Assembly: GCA_910576535.1 (NCBI GenBank)
Contig: CAJTKK010000020.1
Coordinates: forward strand, 1-61,960
Length of the DNA stretch: 61,960 nt
Source of the DNA: an uncultured Lachnospiraceae bacterium
GTDB lineage: Bacteria > Bacillota > Clostridia > Lachnospirales > Lachnospiraceae
Reading direction: 5' to 3'
The notes beneath the pieces are model-generated. The model had not been told where the DNA came from. It ran no database searches and saw only the letters and a list, made by a program, of their open reading frames with translations. This document shows positions 23,941 through 31,404 of this stretch, piece after piece. Both the position numbers and the translations under genes were made by a program. Positions within the stretch are counted from its first letter, which is position 1. The number at the start of each line of letters is the position of its first letter.

Positions 23941-24669
23941 ATGGAAATAAACACAATGCCTTTTGAGCTGAACCGCTTGTATAACCTGGATTCTGAAAAT
24001 GCCATAAAAATGATACCGGATAAATATTTTGAGCTTGCGATCATTGATCCCCCATATGGGATCAAGGCATCCGAGTATAAGCGCGGCGGGCAGCAGCACG
24101 GAAAAGCGAAGGCGGCATCTAAAGCATATGGTTCCAAAGACTGGGATAAAAAGCCGCCCGGGGATGAATATTTCAAAGACCTTTTCCGGATCTCAAAAAA
24201 TCAGATTATTTTTGGGGCGAACCATTTTATCAGCCGGATCCCTTATGATTCCTCATGCTGGATTGTGTGGGATAAGGAAAACGGAAACAATGATTATGCA
24301 GATTGCGAACTTGCGTGGACGAGTTTCAAAAAGTCCGTCCGGCTATTCCGGTTCCGGTGGCAGGGGATGCTTCAAGGGGATATGAAAAACAAAGAAATAC
24401 GTTTCCATCCCACACAGAAGCCTGTTGCCCTTTATCAGTGGATTATTTCCAAATTCGCAGAACCGGGAGATAAGATCATAGACACGCACGCCGGAAGCGG
24501 AAGTTGTCTGATTGCGGCATATAAGACACAGCATGATTTTTTAGGGTTTGAGCTGGACGAAGAATATTTTGCCAAAGCGGACAAACGGATCCGGGATGAA
24601 ATGGCGCAGATTACCATTTTTGACTTCCTGGGGGGGGTAAAAACAATACATAGACAGAAAACGGCATAA
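23941..24669 (+). CDS. N6-adenine/N4-cytosine DNA methyltransferase, 242 aa
   Basis: The catalytic motif IV is AIIDPPYGIKASEY at about residue 35. Motif I appears late (GDKIIDTHAGSGSCLIAA), preceded by FHPTQKPVALYQWI, which is the beta-class arrangement. The C-terminal QITIFDFLGG resembles a sliding-clamp peptide. It starts at ATG 23941 behind GGGGGCGG. An eight-G run (24628-24635) lies in the last codons. It probably protects phage DNA from host restriction. Confidence 0.88.
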   Translation: MEINTMPFELNRLYNLDSENAIKMIPDKYFELAIIDPPYGIKASEYKRGGQQHGKAKAASKAYGSKDWDKKPPGDEYFKDLFRISKNQIIFGANHFISRIPYDSSCWIVWDKENGNNDYADCELAWTSFKKSVRLFRFRWQGMLQGDMKNKEIRFHPTQKPVALYQWIISKFAEPGDKIIDTHAGSGSCLIAAYKTQHDFLGFELDEEYFAKADKRIRDEMAQITIFDFLGGVKTIHRQKTA

Positions 24670-24687
24670 AAGAAAGGGGGCTTTTAA

Positions 24688-24909
24688 ATGAGCCAGGAAG
24701 AAAGGATTGCTGAATTTATGCGTCTTATGCAGGAAGCGTTACATAAGACCGGGATCACGGTTGCGGTAGAAGCCGGCCAAAATCTGGTTGTGTTTGATAC
24801 AAAAAGCAATGAGCCGGTGGAACTTGAAATCACAGTGGGAACCGAGGTTGTGAAAAAAGGCGGCAGAACATCCGTAACCACGTTTGACAATTCGGAAATG
24901 GAATCATGA
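24688..24909 (+). CDS. Small phage protein, 73 aa
   Basis: ATG 24688 behind GAAAGGGGGC; sequence AEFMRLMQEALHKTGITVAVE, then NLVVFDTKSNEPVELEITVG. A small helix plus sheet protein of unknown function. It overlaps the PAPS-reductase-like gene by 4 bp. Confidence 0.6.
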   Translation: MSQEERIAEFMRLMQEALHKTGITVAVEAGQNLVVFDTKSNEPVELEITVGTEVVKKGGRTSVTTFDNSEMES

Positions 24910-25685
24910 AAAAGTATATAGCTTCCTTTAGCGGGGGCAAGGATAGCACGGCAACAATTATACTAGCGCATGAAAGAGGGGATCCGCTGGATATCATTAT
25001 CTTTTCCGAAGTCATGTTTGACGAGAATACAAGCGGAGAACTTCCGGAACATATTGATTTTGTGAAAAATAAATGTATTCCGCTTTTCGCAAGTTGGGGT
25101 TACGAAACAAAAATCCTTCATGCAAAAATGAATTATATGGATATATTCATGAGGGAACCAACGCGGGGGAAACGCGCTGGAATGGGATTAAAAACCGGGT
25201 TCCCTATGGCTGGAAAGTGCCAGATAAACCGAAGCATAAAAGTACAGCCCATTAAGGATTTTTTGAAAAATATGGATCCGGAAGAATATATGCAGTATTT
25301 AGGGATTGCCATTGATGAACCAAAAAGGCTTGAACGGCTTCGGGGTACAAATAGAATTTCTTTACTGGAAAAGTATGGTTATACGGAAAAGATGGCGCTT
25401 GAATTATGTAAAAAGTATGATTTATTAAGCCCTATATACGATTTTGCGCCGAGGGGTGGCTGCTGGTTTTGCCCTAATGCTAGGCATGAGGAATTAAAAC
25501 ATTTACGCACATATCACCGGGATTTATGGGATAAGCTGCTAGAATTGGAAAACAGAACGGACTTGATAGGGAATATCTGGAACACGCTAACTAAAAAGAG
25601 TATGCACGACAATGAAAATATGTTCTTTTGGGAAGATGCACAACTGACAATATTTGATTATCTGAAAGGGGATGATAAAAATTGA
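24906..25685 (+). CDS. PAPS-reductase-like PP-loop enzyme, 259 aa
   Basis: The PP-loop IASFSGGKDSTATIILA begins at residue 5. MAGKCQINRSIKVQPI and APRGGCWFCPNARHEEL supply the conserved Cys residues that could bind a cluster or the substrate. It ends QLTIFDYLKG, like the neighbouring methyltransferase. PP-loop ATPases of this type activate sulfate or are used in DNA or RNA modification (DndC-like thiolation is one example). Between two methyltransferases a DNA-modification role is likely, though dnd partners are absent here. Confidence 0.75.
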   Translation: MKKYIASFSGGKDSTATIILAHERGDPLDIIIFSEVMFDENTSGELPEHIDFVKNKCIPLFASWGYETKILHAKMNYMDIFMREPTRGKRAGMGLKTGFPMAGKCQINRSIKVQPIKDFLKNMDPEEYMQYLGIAIDEPKRLERLRGTNRISLLEKYGYTEKMALELCKKYDLLSPIYDFAPRGGCWFCPNARHEELKHLRTYHRDLWDKLLELENRTDLIGNIWNTLTKKSMHDNENMFFWEDAQLTIFDYLKGDDKN

Positions 25686-26177
25686 ATACGGATGTAATGT
25701 TTTCCAGTAAAACGGATAACTGGGCCACGCCGCCGGAGTTCTTCCGGGAGCTGGATAAAGAATTTCATTTTGACCTTGATCCCGCCGCTGATGATACGAA
25801 CCATAAATGTGACAAGTATTTCACGGTTGCGGAAGATGGACTTTCGCAAGAATGGGGGGGGCCATAACGTGTTTTGCAATCCGCCGTATGGGCGGGAAAT
25901 TGGGAAATGGGTTGAAAAGGCATACCAGACAAATAAAGAATCCGGAGATCTTGTTGTTATGCTTCTTCCGGCGCGGACAGATACAAAATGGTTCCATGAT
26001 TTTATATACAAGAAAGCAGAAATCCGTTTTGTAAAAGGCCGGCTGAAATTCGGCGGCAGCAAAAGCGGCGCGCCCTTTCCCTCAATGGTTGTAATTTACA
26101 GAAAGAAAGGGGGCGCTTCAGATGGCAAGACGCAAGGGGCAGCAGCCGGAATATGTGGTCATATGCCGGGAATTTAA
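25682..26177 (+). pseudogene. Phage Dam-like N6-adenine methyltransferase broken by a G-run frameshift
   Basis: The first part (TTG 25682, ending TAA at 25867) carries SKTDNWATPPEFFRELDKEFHFD and DPAADDTNHKC. The second, in another frame, carries VFCNPPYGREIGKWVEKA and RTDTKWFHDFIY. Both are typical of the phage Dam family. The break is at eight G (25854-25861); with seven G the frame reads through EWGGHNVFCNPPYG. Either the gene is phase-variable through the homopolymer, inactivated, or miscounted in sequencing. The protein end overlaps the next gene. Confidence 0.82.
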
Positions 26178-26400
26178 CCGGAAAATGGCCAGAATTGATA
26201 TAACGGTCATTGATTCCGGTGTAACTGAACAGCTTATGAAAGGGCTGGTCATGCTGCATATGAGGGATCCGCATAAAAGATATTTTCTGACAAATAAAAA
26301 GGATTATCAGAAATACGGGGCATTGATGAAAAAACAGATTGAAACAATGTCCATCCAGAGTAATAAAAAAATTGTAGAACTAGGGGGCGAGCTGGGATAA
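26122..26400 (+). CDS. Small phage protein, 92 aa
   Basis: ATG 26122 follows AAAGGGGGCG. Sequence: REFNRKMARIDITVIDSGVT, MLHMRDPHKRYFLTNKKDYQ, ending acidic. No family recognised. It overlaps the Dam-like gene and the next gene by one base. Confidence 0.6.
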   Translation: MARRKGQQPEYVVICREFNRKMARIDITVIDSGVTEQLMKGLVMLHMRDPHKRYFLTNKKDYQKYGALMKKQIETMSIQSNKKIVELGGELG

Positions 26401-27248
26401 TGGAAAAAACAAAAATTGACTGGGCCGACAGTACATGGAATCCGGTTACTGGATGCTTGCATGGGTGCGAATACTGCTATGCAAGAGCGATAGCTGAAAG
26501 ATTCAGAGAAAGAAAAGGGTATGAGGTGAACGAGGATAACACAATATTTATTCATCATTTTGACGGAAGCCCTACTATTTACGAACTTAAAGAGCCTTGC
26601 TTCTTTGAGGAATATGATCCATTCAGAGAAAAAAGAAATAGAGATAAAATAAAAGCACCTTATCCGTATGGATTCAAGCCAACATTGCACAGATACCGCT
26701 TGAATGATTACATAGGCAAGAAAACAAGAAACATTTTTGTATGTTCTATGGCCGATCTTTTCGGTGAATGGGTTCCGGATGAATGGATTTTCAAAGTGTT
26801 TTCTGCCTGTATGATGGCAATGCAGCACAATTATTTGTTTCTTACAAAAAATCCGGGGCGGTACATAGAGCTTGCAAAACAGGGGATGCTTCCGCATACT
26901 GATAACTTCTGGTATGGATCCAGCGTAACCGGCCCACACGATATGTATTCGTGGTTTTCAAAAGATTATCAATGGTTTTTATCCGTGGAGCCGCTGCATG
27001 AGGATTTAGGGGAAATGGATCCGGATGCAGAGAAGCCGGGATGGATCATTGTGGGAGCGGAAACCGGGAAAAGGAAAGAAAAAATAATCCCTCAAAAAGA
27101 ATGGGTTGAAAAAATCAAGAATCAGTGTGAAAAGTACGGCATCCCATTATTTATGAAATCCAGCCTTGCGGATATATGGGCGCCTATGCCGTTGGTGCAG
27201 CAGTTCCCGGAAAAATTGAAACATGAAGGGGGAAAAGAAAATGCTTGA
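26400..27248 (+). CDS. Gp37/Gp68-like (DUF5131) radical-SAM-type phage protein, 282 aa
   Basis: The N-terminus WADSTWNPVTGCLHGCEYCYA carries C-x3-C-x2-C, the iron-sulfur motif of radical SAM enzymes. TRNIFVCSMADLFGEWVPDEW, YLFLTKNPGRY and WIIVGAETGKR complete the family pattern. Members occur in many phages, mycobacteriophage Gp37/Gp68 among them, with unknown substrates; nucleotide or DNA modification is suggested. Context with methyltransferases and a PP-loop enzyme supports a modification role. Confidence 0.83.
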   Translation: MEKTKIDWADSTWNPVTGCLHGCEYCYARAIAERFRERKGYEVNEDNTIFIHHFDGSPTIYELKEPCFFEEYDPFREKRNRDKIKAPYPYGFKPTLHRYRLNDYIGKKTRNIFVCSMADLFGEWVPDEWIFKVFSACMMAMQHNYLFLTKNPGRYIELAKQGMLPHTDNFWYGSSVTGPHDMYSWFSKDYQWFLSVEPLHEDLGEMDPDAEKPGWIIVGAETGKRKEKIIPQKEWVEKIKNQCEKYGIPLFMKSSLADIWAPMPLVQQFPEKLKHEGGKENA

Positions 27249-27939
27249 TGTTGCGATCAAATATGCGGATGCGCTGAAAGATAAAATGTATGATACATGG
27301 TTTAATGAAAAGTACAAATACTGGAATTTCAGTACATATTATTCAGATATTGGCATAAAAGATGAAACATGGGCGGAACATCAATTTGTTTCTATCCTGG
27401 ATGATGAAATAATCGGCTATATCTGTTATGAGGTCAACCGGGTATCAAATTATTGTACAGGGCTTGGAATCATAAACTTCACAGACAATAAAATGACTTT
27501 TGGGCGCGATCTGGGGCAGGCGTTGACAGATATTTTTGAGAAATTCAAATTTAATAAGCTGAAATTTTCGGTCGTGATTGGAAATCCGATTGAAAAGAGC
27601 TATGATCGGATGATCCAACGGTACGGCGGCCGGATTGTCGGAATCTTCCGGCAGGACACACGGCTACTTGATGGAAATTTGTATGATGTGAAACAATATG
27701 AGATTTTAAGAAGTGAATATCTGGCATCCAAAGAAAAGGGGAAAGGGATAAAACCGGATGAAACATCTATAACGGATAAAAAGCCGGGGAAATCCAGAAA
27801 GCAGATAGACATGGGAAAAATCGCGGCGCTTCATAAAGCCGGATGGACGAATGCCAAAATAGCAGATGAAATGGGATTGTCCGCGGTTACGGTCGGGAAG
27901 TATATTAAAAAATATTATGAAAAGGTGGGGATGATATGA
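27241..27939 (+). CDS. GNAT-like acetyltransferase fused to a helix-turn-helix, 232 aa
   Basis: Residues about 1-165 look like a GNAT fold (WAEHQFVSILDDEIIGYICYEV, DLGQALTDIFEKF). The C-terminal 40 residues form a Sigma-70/resolvase-type HTH (GKIAALHKAGWTNAKIADEM, LSAVTVGKYIKKYYEK). ATG 27241 behind GGGGGAAAAGAAA overlaps the previous gene. The fusion suggests acetylation directed to DNA-bound targets or autoregulation; this is inference. Confidence 0.65.
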   Translation: MLDVAIKYADALKDKMYDTWFNEKYKYWNFSTYYSDIGIKDETWAEHQFVSILDDEIIGYICYEVNRVSNYCTGLGIINFTDNKMTFGRDLGQALTDIFEKFKFNKLKFSVVIGNPIEKSYDRMIQRYGGRIVGIFRQDTRLLDGNLYDVKQYEILRSEYLASKEKGKGIKPDETSITDKKPGKSRKQIDMGKIAALHKAGWTNAKIADEMGLSAVTVGKYIKKYYEKVGMI

Positions 27940-28217
27940 GGTTAATCAGTAATGCAAAGTATGGGCAGCCAGTGGAGAGCGGAAGCATTTACAGGGCAAA
28001 AATCGGAACAATGACAATATCAATCCATAGATACAAAGATTGTGAAGGGTGGTTCTTGTCATGCCGGGATATGGGGATAGACACAAGGGAACTGAAAAGC
28101 AAAGGGCTGATGCAGGCGGCCATGGAGTCGAGGGAAATCTTAAAAAATGTTGCTGATGAAATACAGGAAAACATAAACAAGTTTTGCAATTCCGAAATAG
28201 AGATTGCGAGGTATTAG
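27936..28217 (+). CDS. Hypothetical phage protein, 93 aa
   Basis: Overlaps the GNAT-HTH stop by 4 bp. Sequence IGTMTISIHRYKDCEGWFLS, CRDMGIDTRELKSKGLMQAA and EILKNVADEIQENINKF. No family recognised. Confidence 0.55.
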   Translation: MRLISNAKYGQPVESGSIYRAKIGTMTISIHRYKDCEGWFLSCRDMGIDTRELKSKGLMQAAMESREILKNVADEIQENINKFCNSEIEIARY

Positions 28218-28231
28218 GGGGAGTGTTCAAT

Positions 28232-28666
28232 GTGGAAAAATGTATAAGATGCGGGAGTAGTCTTTACAGAAAAGGACAGATGTTTTGTTGTAAAGAGTGC
28301 AGATATAGATATTATCATAGTGGAGATCTTATATTAACAGTGAAAAAGCAATGGTTTGATATGATATTAAATCAGCAAAAAACAGAAGAATACAGAGAAA
28401 TGAAGCCATATTGGAAAAAACGATTTGAAAATTATTTTGGTAAACACTATGATTTTTCAAAAGAAAAGCCGGAAATAGTATGGAATGACCAGAAGAAAAT
28501 AATCATTTTCCGAAATGGTTACGGAAATGACAAGCCGGAATTTAGTGCAGAATGTAGCATAAGCGAAGGAACCGGGAAGGAATTATGGGGAGCGGAAAAG
28601 GATGTTATATATTATATCCTTACGATTCATAGAATTTTCGGTGTAAAGAATATCAATACTACATAA
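28232..28666 (+). CDS. Zinc-finger plus ASCH-domain protein, 144 aa
   Basis: GTG 28232 behind GGGGGAG. The N-terminal CIRCGSSLYRKGQMFCCKEC is a zinc knuckle. The rest (LTVKKQWFDMILNQQKTEEYREMKPYW) is an ASCH/PUA-like RNA-binding fold frequent in phage early genes. Last gene before the switch region. Confidence 0.7.
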   Translation: MEKCIRCGSSLYRKGQMFCCKECRYRYYHSGDLILTVKKQWFDMILNQQKTEEYREMKPYWKKRFENYFGKHYDFSKEKPEIVWNDQKKIIIFRNGYGNDKPEFSAECSISEGTGKELWGAEKDVIYYILTIHRIFGVKNINTT

Positions 28667-28682
28667 TGATTCGCTTGTTGAT

Positions 28683-28797
28683 TTGACAAAATGGTTATGG
28701 TAAAATAAAAGAACGGGGCGCCTTTCCAGCTTTCCCCATTCCTCAACCTTTAATAATTATATCGCCGGTGCGGTATAATTGCAAGGGGAAGCTGGAA
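28683..28797 (+). promoter_or_regulatory. Structured leader of the ArpU-like regulator
   Basis: TTGACA (28683-28688) with a weak -10 TAAAAG at 17 bp gives a possible promoter. Downstream, TTTCCAGCTT-TCCCC pairs with GGGGAAGCTGGAAA at 28784-28797 with one bulge, burying the GGGGAAG ribosome binding site of the next gene. Inside lies AATTATATCG/CGGTATAATT (28755-28780). The structure could make regulator synthesis conditional. Confidence 0.5.
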
Positions 28798-28799
28798 AA

Positions 28800-29252
28800 A
28801 TGGCAAAACCGGGTAAAAAGACCACAGAAAGGAACATTTTTACAGAAATCGAGCTGAAAATCATGCTGATCAATGAACGGATAAAAAATCATGAAAAGTC
28901 AATCGAAAAAGCAAAGAAAATGTCCGGCTGGAACGGGCCGGCTGGTGTGAGCGGCATTGACTACAGCCGGGAACCGGTGGCCGGTGTCCACATTTCCTTC
29001 GCTGAAGGGCTTCGGATGATTGAGCTTGACGAAACGCGGATCCGGGAACTGAAAGCGGAAAGGGCGGACTTGCGCCGCCAGAAGAAACGGATAGAAAAGA
29101 TTTATGAAAGCCTGGACGGAGCGGAAGCGCAAGTGTATTATTTGCGCGTGATCCGGAAAATGACACAGGAAGCCGCAGCGGATGAAGCCGGGTTTTCAAG
29201 GCGGCATTTTCAGCGGATAGAATCCGCTATGAGGGATGAAGGGCTGATCTGA
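28800..29252 (+). CDS. ArpU/RinA-like late transcription regulator, 150 aa
   Basis: N-terminal basic helix, a coiled-coil middle (LDETRIRELKAERADLRRQ) and a sigma region-4-like HTH at the end (AQVYYLRVIRKMTQEAAADE, then SRRHFQRIESAM). This is the pattern of ArpU/RinA regulators that activate packaging and structural genes in Gram-positive phages. ATG 28800 is 9-10 bp after GGGGAAG. Its likely target is the iteron array and TATAAT immediately downstream at 29359-29442. Confidence 0.8.
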   Translation: MAKPGKKTTERNIFTEIELKIMLINERIKNHEKSIEKAKKMSGWNGPAGVSGIDYSREPVAGVHISFAEGLRMIELDETRIRELKAERADLRRQKKRIEKIYESLDGAEAQVYYLRVIRKMTQEAAADEAGFSRRHFQRIESAMRDEGLI

Positions 29253-29358
29253 AAATGTAAATTTTTTCGATCACATTTTTGAACGGAAAAAAATTCAGTT
29301 TTTTTGAGCCGGAATTTTAAGAAAATCCTTATTTTATGCGGCTTTCGGATTGTATACA

Positions 29359-29442
29359 ATGTCGCATTTTATGTCGCGTTTCATGTCGCGTTTTATGTCG
29401 CAAAATATGTCGTGGAAATGTCGCGTCAAGGCGTGTTATAAT
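29359..29442 (+). promoter_or_regulatory. Probable late promoter with six 12-bp iterons
   Basis: ATGTCGC(G) repeats start at 29359, 29371, 29383, 29395, 29407 and 29418 (period 12, the last 11). TATAAT lies at 29437-29442, but no TTGACA is found at the -35 position; the last repeat covers that place. An activator-dependent promoter served by the ArpU-like protein is the simplest reading. Confidence 0.7.
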
Positions 29443-29525
29443 GGTATCAGTGGAAATTATGCAAAGGCCAGATTTCAGGCGTCGCCAGCAGGCGGCGCTT
29501 TTTCTATGCGTGAAGGGGTGGTGTG

Positions 29526-29894
29526 ATGAAAAAAGCCGTGGATTTTGCAATCAAGAACTGGCGGCCGCTGGTTCTGGCATATGCCATTATTGCGGTAGTG
29601 GTTTTCGTCTGCATCCTTTTGTTTTTCTGGTTCGGATGGAAGGAAACGGAGCGGGAAAAAGAATTGTGGCCGGATTTTGAATTTGATTATCCGGATGAAT
29701 CCGGCTGGCGGAAGGCGTGCGTTATATGCCTTTCGCTTTTTGTTGCGCTTGGATGTGCCGTTTTATGGCCCGGAATCCCGCTTATTATTTCCGGCGGTGT
29801 TTTGCTTGTATGGATTGCGGAGCGTTTCCCAGGGCTTTTCGGGAATATGCTGGAAATAGATCCGGACGAGCCGGAAGATCCGGATGCAGATTGA
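29526..29894 (+). CDS. Small phage membrane protein, 122 aa
   Basis: Three hydrophobic segments: about residues 13-37 (PLVLAYAIIAVVVFVCILL), 62-78 and 82-99. The tail is acidic (DPDEPEDPDAD). Start GTG 29523 or ATG 29526 behind AAGGGGTGG. First gene after the late promoter. Role unknown; it does not look like a classical holin. Confidence 0.6.
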   Translation: MKKAVDFAIKNWRPLVLAYAIIAVVVFVCILLFFWFGWKETEREKELWPDFEFDYPDESGWRKACVICLSLFVALGCAVLWPGIPLIISGGVLLVWIAERFPGLFGNMLEIDPDEPEDPDAD

Positions 29895-29910
29895 AAGGGG
29901 GCGTTTTCGT

Positions 29911-30483
29911 GTGAACACGGTTGAGCCGATCCGGGATATGGACTTGATTTTTGACATGATGGATTTTTTAAAGGGCCAGAACGTCCGGGATTATGTGCTT
30001 TTCATGTTTGGGATTTATACGGGCTTGCGGATTTCTGACATTCTGAAATTGAGGGTCCGGGATGTAAAGGAAAAGGACGCCGTCTATATGCGGGAAATAA
30101 AGACGGGGAAAGAAAAACGCTTCGCCATAAATGACGAGCTGAAACCGGTCATTGTGGATTTTATCAAAGGGCGCCGGGATTTTGAGTATCTTTTTAAAAG
30201 CCCAAATTTTCCTAACAAGCCTATATCCAGACAGCAGGCATATAACATACTGAACGCGGCGGCCAGTGCGGTGGGTATCAAAGACAACATAGGGACGCAC
30301 ACATTACGAAAGACTTTCGGCTATCATATGCACCAACAGGGGGTATCACTGGCAACGCTGAAAGAGATATTCAACCATTCAAGCGAAGCCGTGACAGCCA
30401 GATATATAGGCATCAACCAGGACATACAGGACATGAGCATAAAAGGGTTGAGCTATCACAAGGCAGGCAGGGGCAGGAAGTAG
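29911..30483 (+). CDS. Short tyrosine recombinase, 190 aa
   Basis: Contains GIYTGLRISDILKLRVRDV (first Arg), EIKTGKEKRFAI (Lys), HTLRKTFGYH (His-x2-Arg), EIFNHSSEA (His) and TARYIGI (Tyr). The N-terminal arm-binding part is missing. GTG 29911 follows AAAGGGGGCG. The attachment sites point to the serine integrase, so this enzyme probably does another job, such as resolving multimers or acting in packaging; it lies just upstream of the terminase. Confidence 0.85.
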   Translation: MNTVEPIRDMDLIFDMMDFLKGQNVRDYVLFMFGIYTGLRISDILKLRVRDVKEKDAVYMREIKTGKEKRFAINDELKPVIVDFIKGRRDFEYLFKSPNFPNKPISRQQAYNILNAAASAVGIKDNIGTHTLRKTFGYHMHQQGVSLATLKEIFNHSSEAVTARYIGINQDIQDMSIKGLSYHKAGRGRK

Positions 30484-30846
30484 GGGTGTTATTGTGCGCT
30501 TATACATGGGGCAATAATGGGAAGCCTTATCCCTTTATGCCCTTGACTTGACATATATAAAAGCGTGTCAACTAATGGGGCGGCTTTTGGCCGGCACTTT
30601 AATGAAAGAGAACAGACAGGGCGGCACTTGACACAATTAGAAGATAAGTCAATACAAAGAGAGAACAAGCGTTCTATTGACGCATGGGCCAGACAGATCA
30701 AGAGCCGGCCGGCAAAAGATTGTAGGTACTTCTAGGGGCCAAAAAAGGGTTGCGGCACGGTGAAGCCCAAAATCTCACTAGATTTCGATAAAAAAAATTG
30801 AAAGTTGCCGTTTCCGCTGGGGCGGCTGAAAGGGGGCATATGCCAT
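30484..30846. other. cos: Non-coding stretch before the terminase, probable cos region
   Basis: About 360 bp without a credible gene lie directly upstream of the small terminase. TTGACA-like hexamers occur at 30551 (as TTGACATATATA) and 30629, and CGGCTTTTGGCCGGC forms a small GC hairpin. Phages with a Nu1/GpA terminase pair cut at a cos site placed here. The exact ends cannot be read from sequence alone. Confidence 0.45.
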
Positions 30847-31404
30847 ATGGCAAAGCAGGACACGGAATCCGCAAAGGTAACGGACATAGACAGCACGACA
30901 GTTTCCGCCGCGGTGCTGGGGAATATTTTCAGCGTGACAGACAGGAGGATCCGCCAGATGGCGGAGGAAGGGATCATTGTCCGGGCGGCAAAGGGCCGTT
31001 ATAAGCTGGTGGAATCCTTAAAAAATTATACGCTGGCCTTGAAGCTGGCGGCAGAGGGAGCGAACACGGATGATCCGGACGGGGAAATCAACATTGACGA
31101 GGAAAAAGCGCTGCATGAGAGGATTAAGCGCCATATATCGGAGCTGAAATTACAGGTCATGAAAGGCGATCTGCATAAAGCCGAGGACGTGGAACGGGTC
31201 ATGATGGATATGCTTGCGGCATTTAAAACGCGGCTGATGAACATTCCGTCAAAGGTGGCGCCGGCGCTGGAAAACCGGGACGCGGCGTATATAAAAGACC
31301 GTCTGACAAAAGAGGTTCTGGAAGTCTTAAACGAATTGAAAGACTACAATCCAAAAGATTTCTATTCAGATGAATATGTCGAGGGGGAAGAAGATGCGGA
31401 CTAA
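30847..31404 (+). CDS. terS: Terminase small subunit, Nu1-like, 185 aa
   Basis: The N-terminal winged HTH (LGNIFSVTDRRIRQMAEEGI, then AAKGRYKLVESLKNY) is the Nu1 DNA-recognition fold. The middle is a charged coiled coil and the end MNIPSKVAPALENRD/EVLNELKDYN matches the family. ATG 30847 lies behind AAAGGGGGC. Overlaps terL by 11 bp. It binds the packaging site in the preceding stretch. Confidence 0.88.
   Translation: MAKQDTESAKVTDIDSTTVSAAVLGNIFSVTDRRIRQMAEEGIIVRAAKGRYKLVESLKNYTLALKLAAEGANTDDPDGEINIDEEKALHERIKRHISELKLQVMKGDLHKAEDVERVMMDMLAAFKTRLMNIPSKVAPALENRDAAYIKDRLTKEVLEVLNELKDYNPKDFYSDEYVEGEEDAD

Noticed and set aside
29359..29424. CRISPR or phage origin
   Set aside because: Units of 12 bp without spacers directly ahead of a TATAAT and the late genes fit an activator array better.
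29884..30483. The tyrosine recombinase as the prophage integrase
   Set aside because: The attP dyad, the non-tRNA target and the gene position near attL point to the large serine recombinase.
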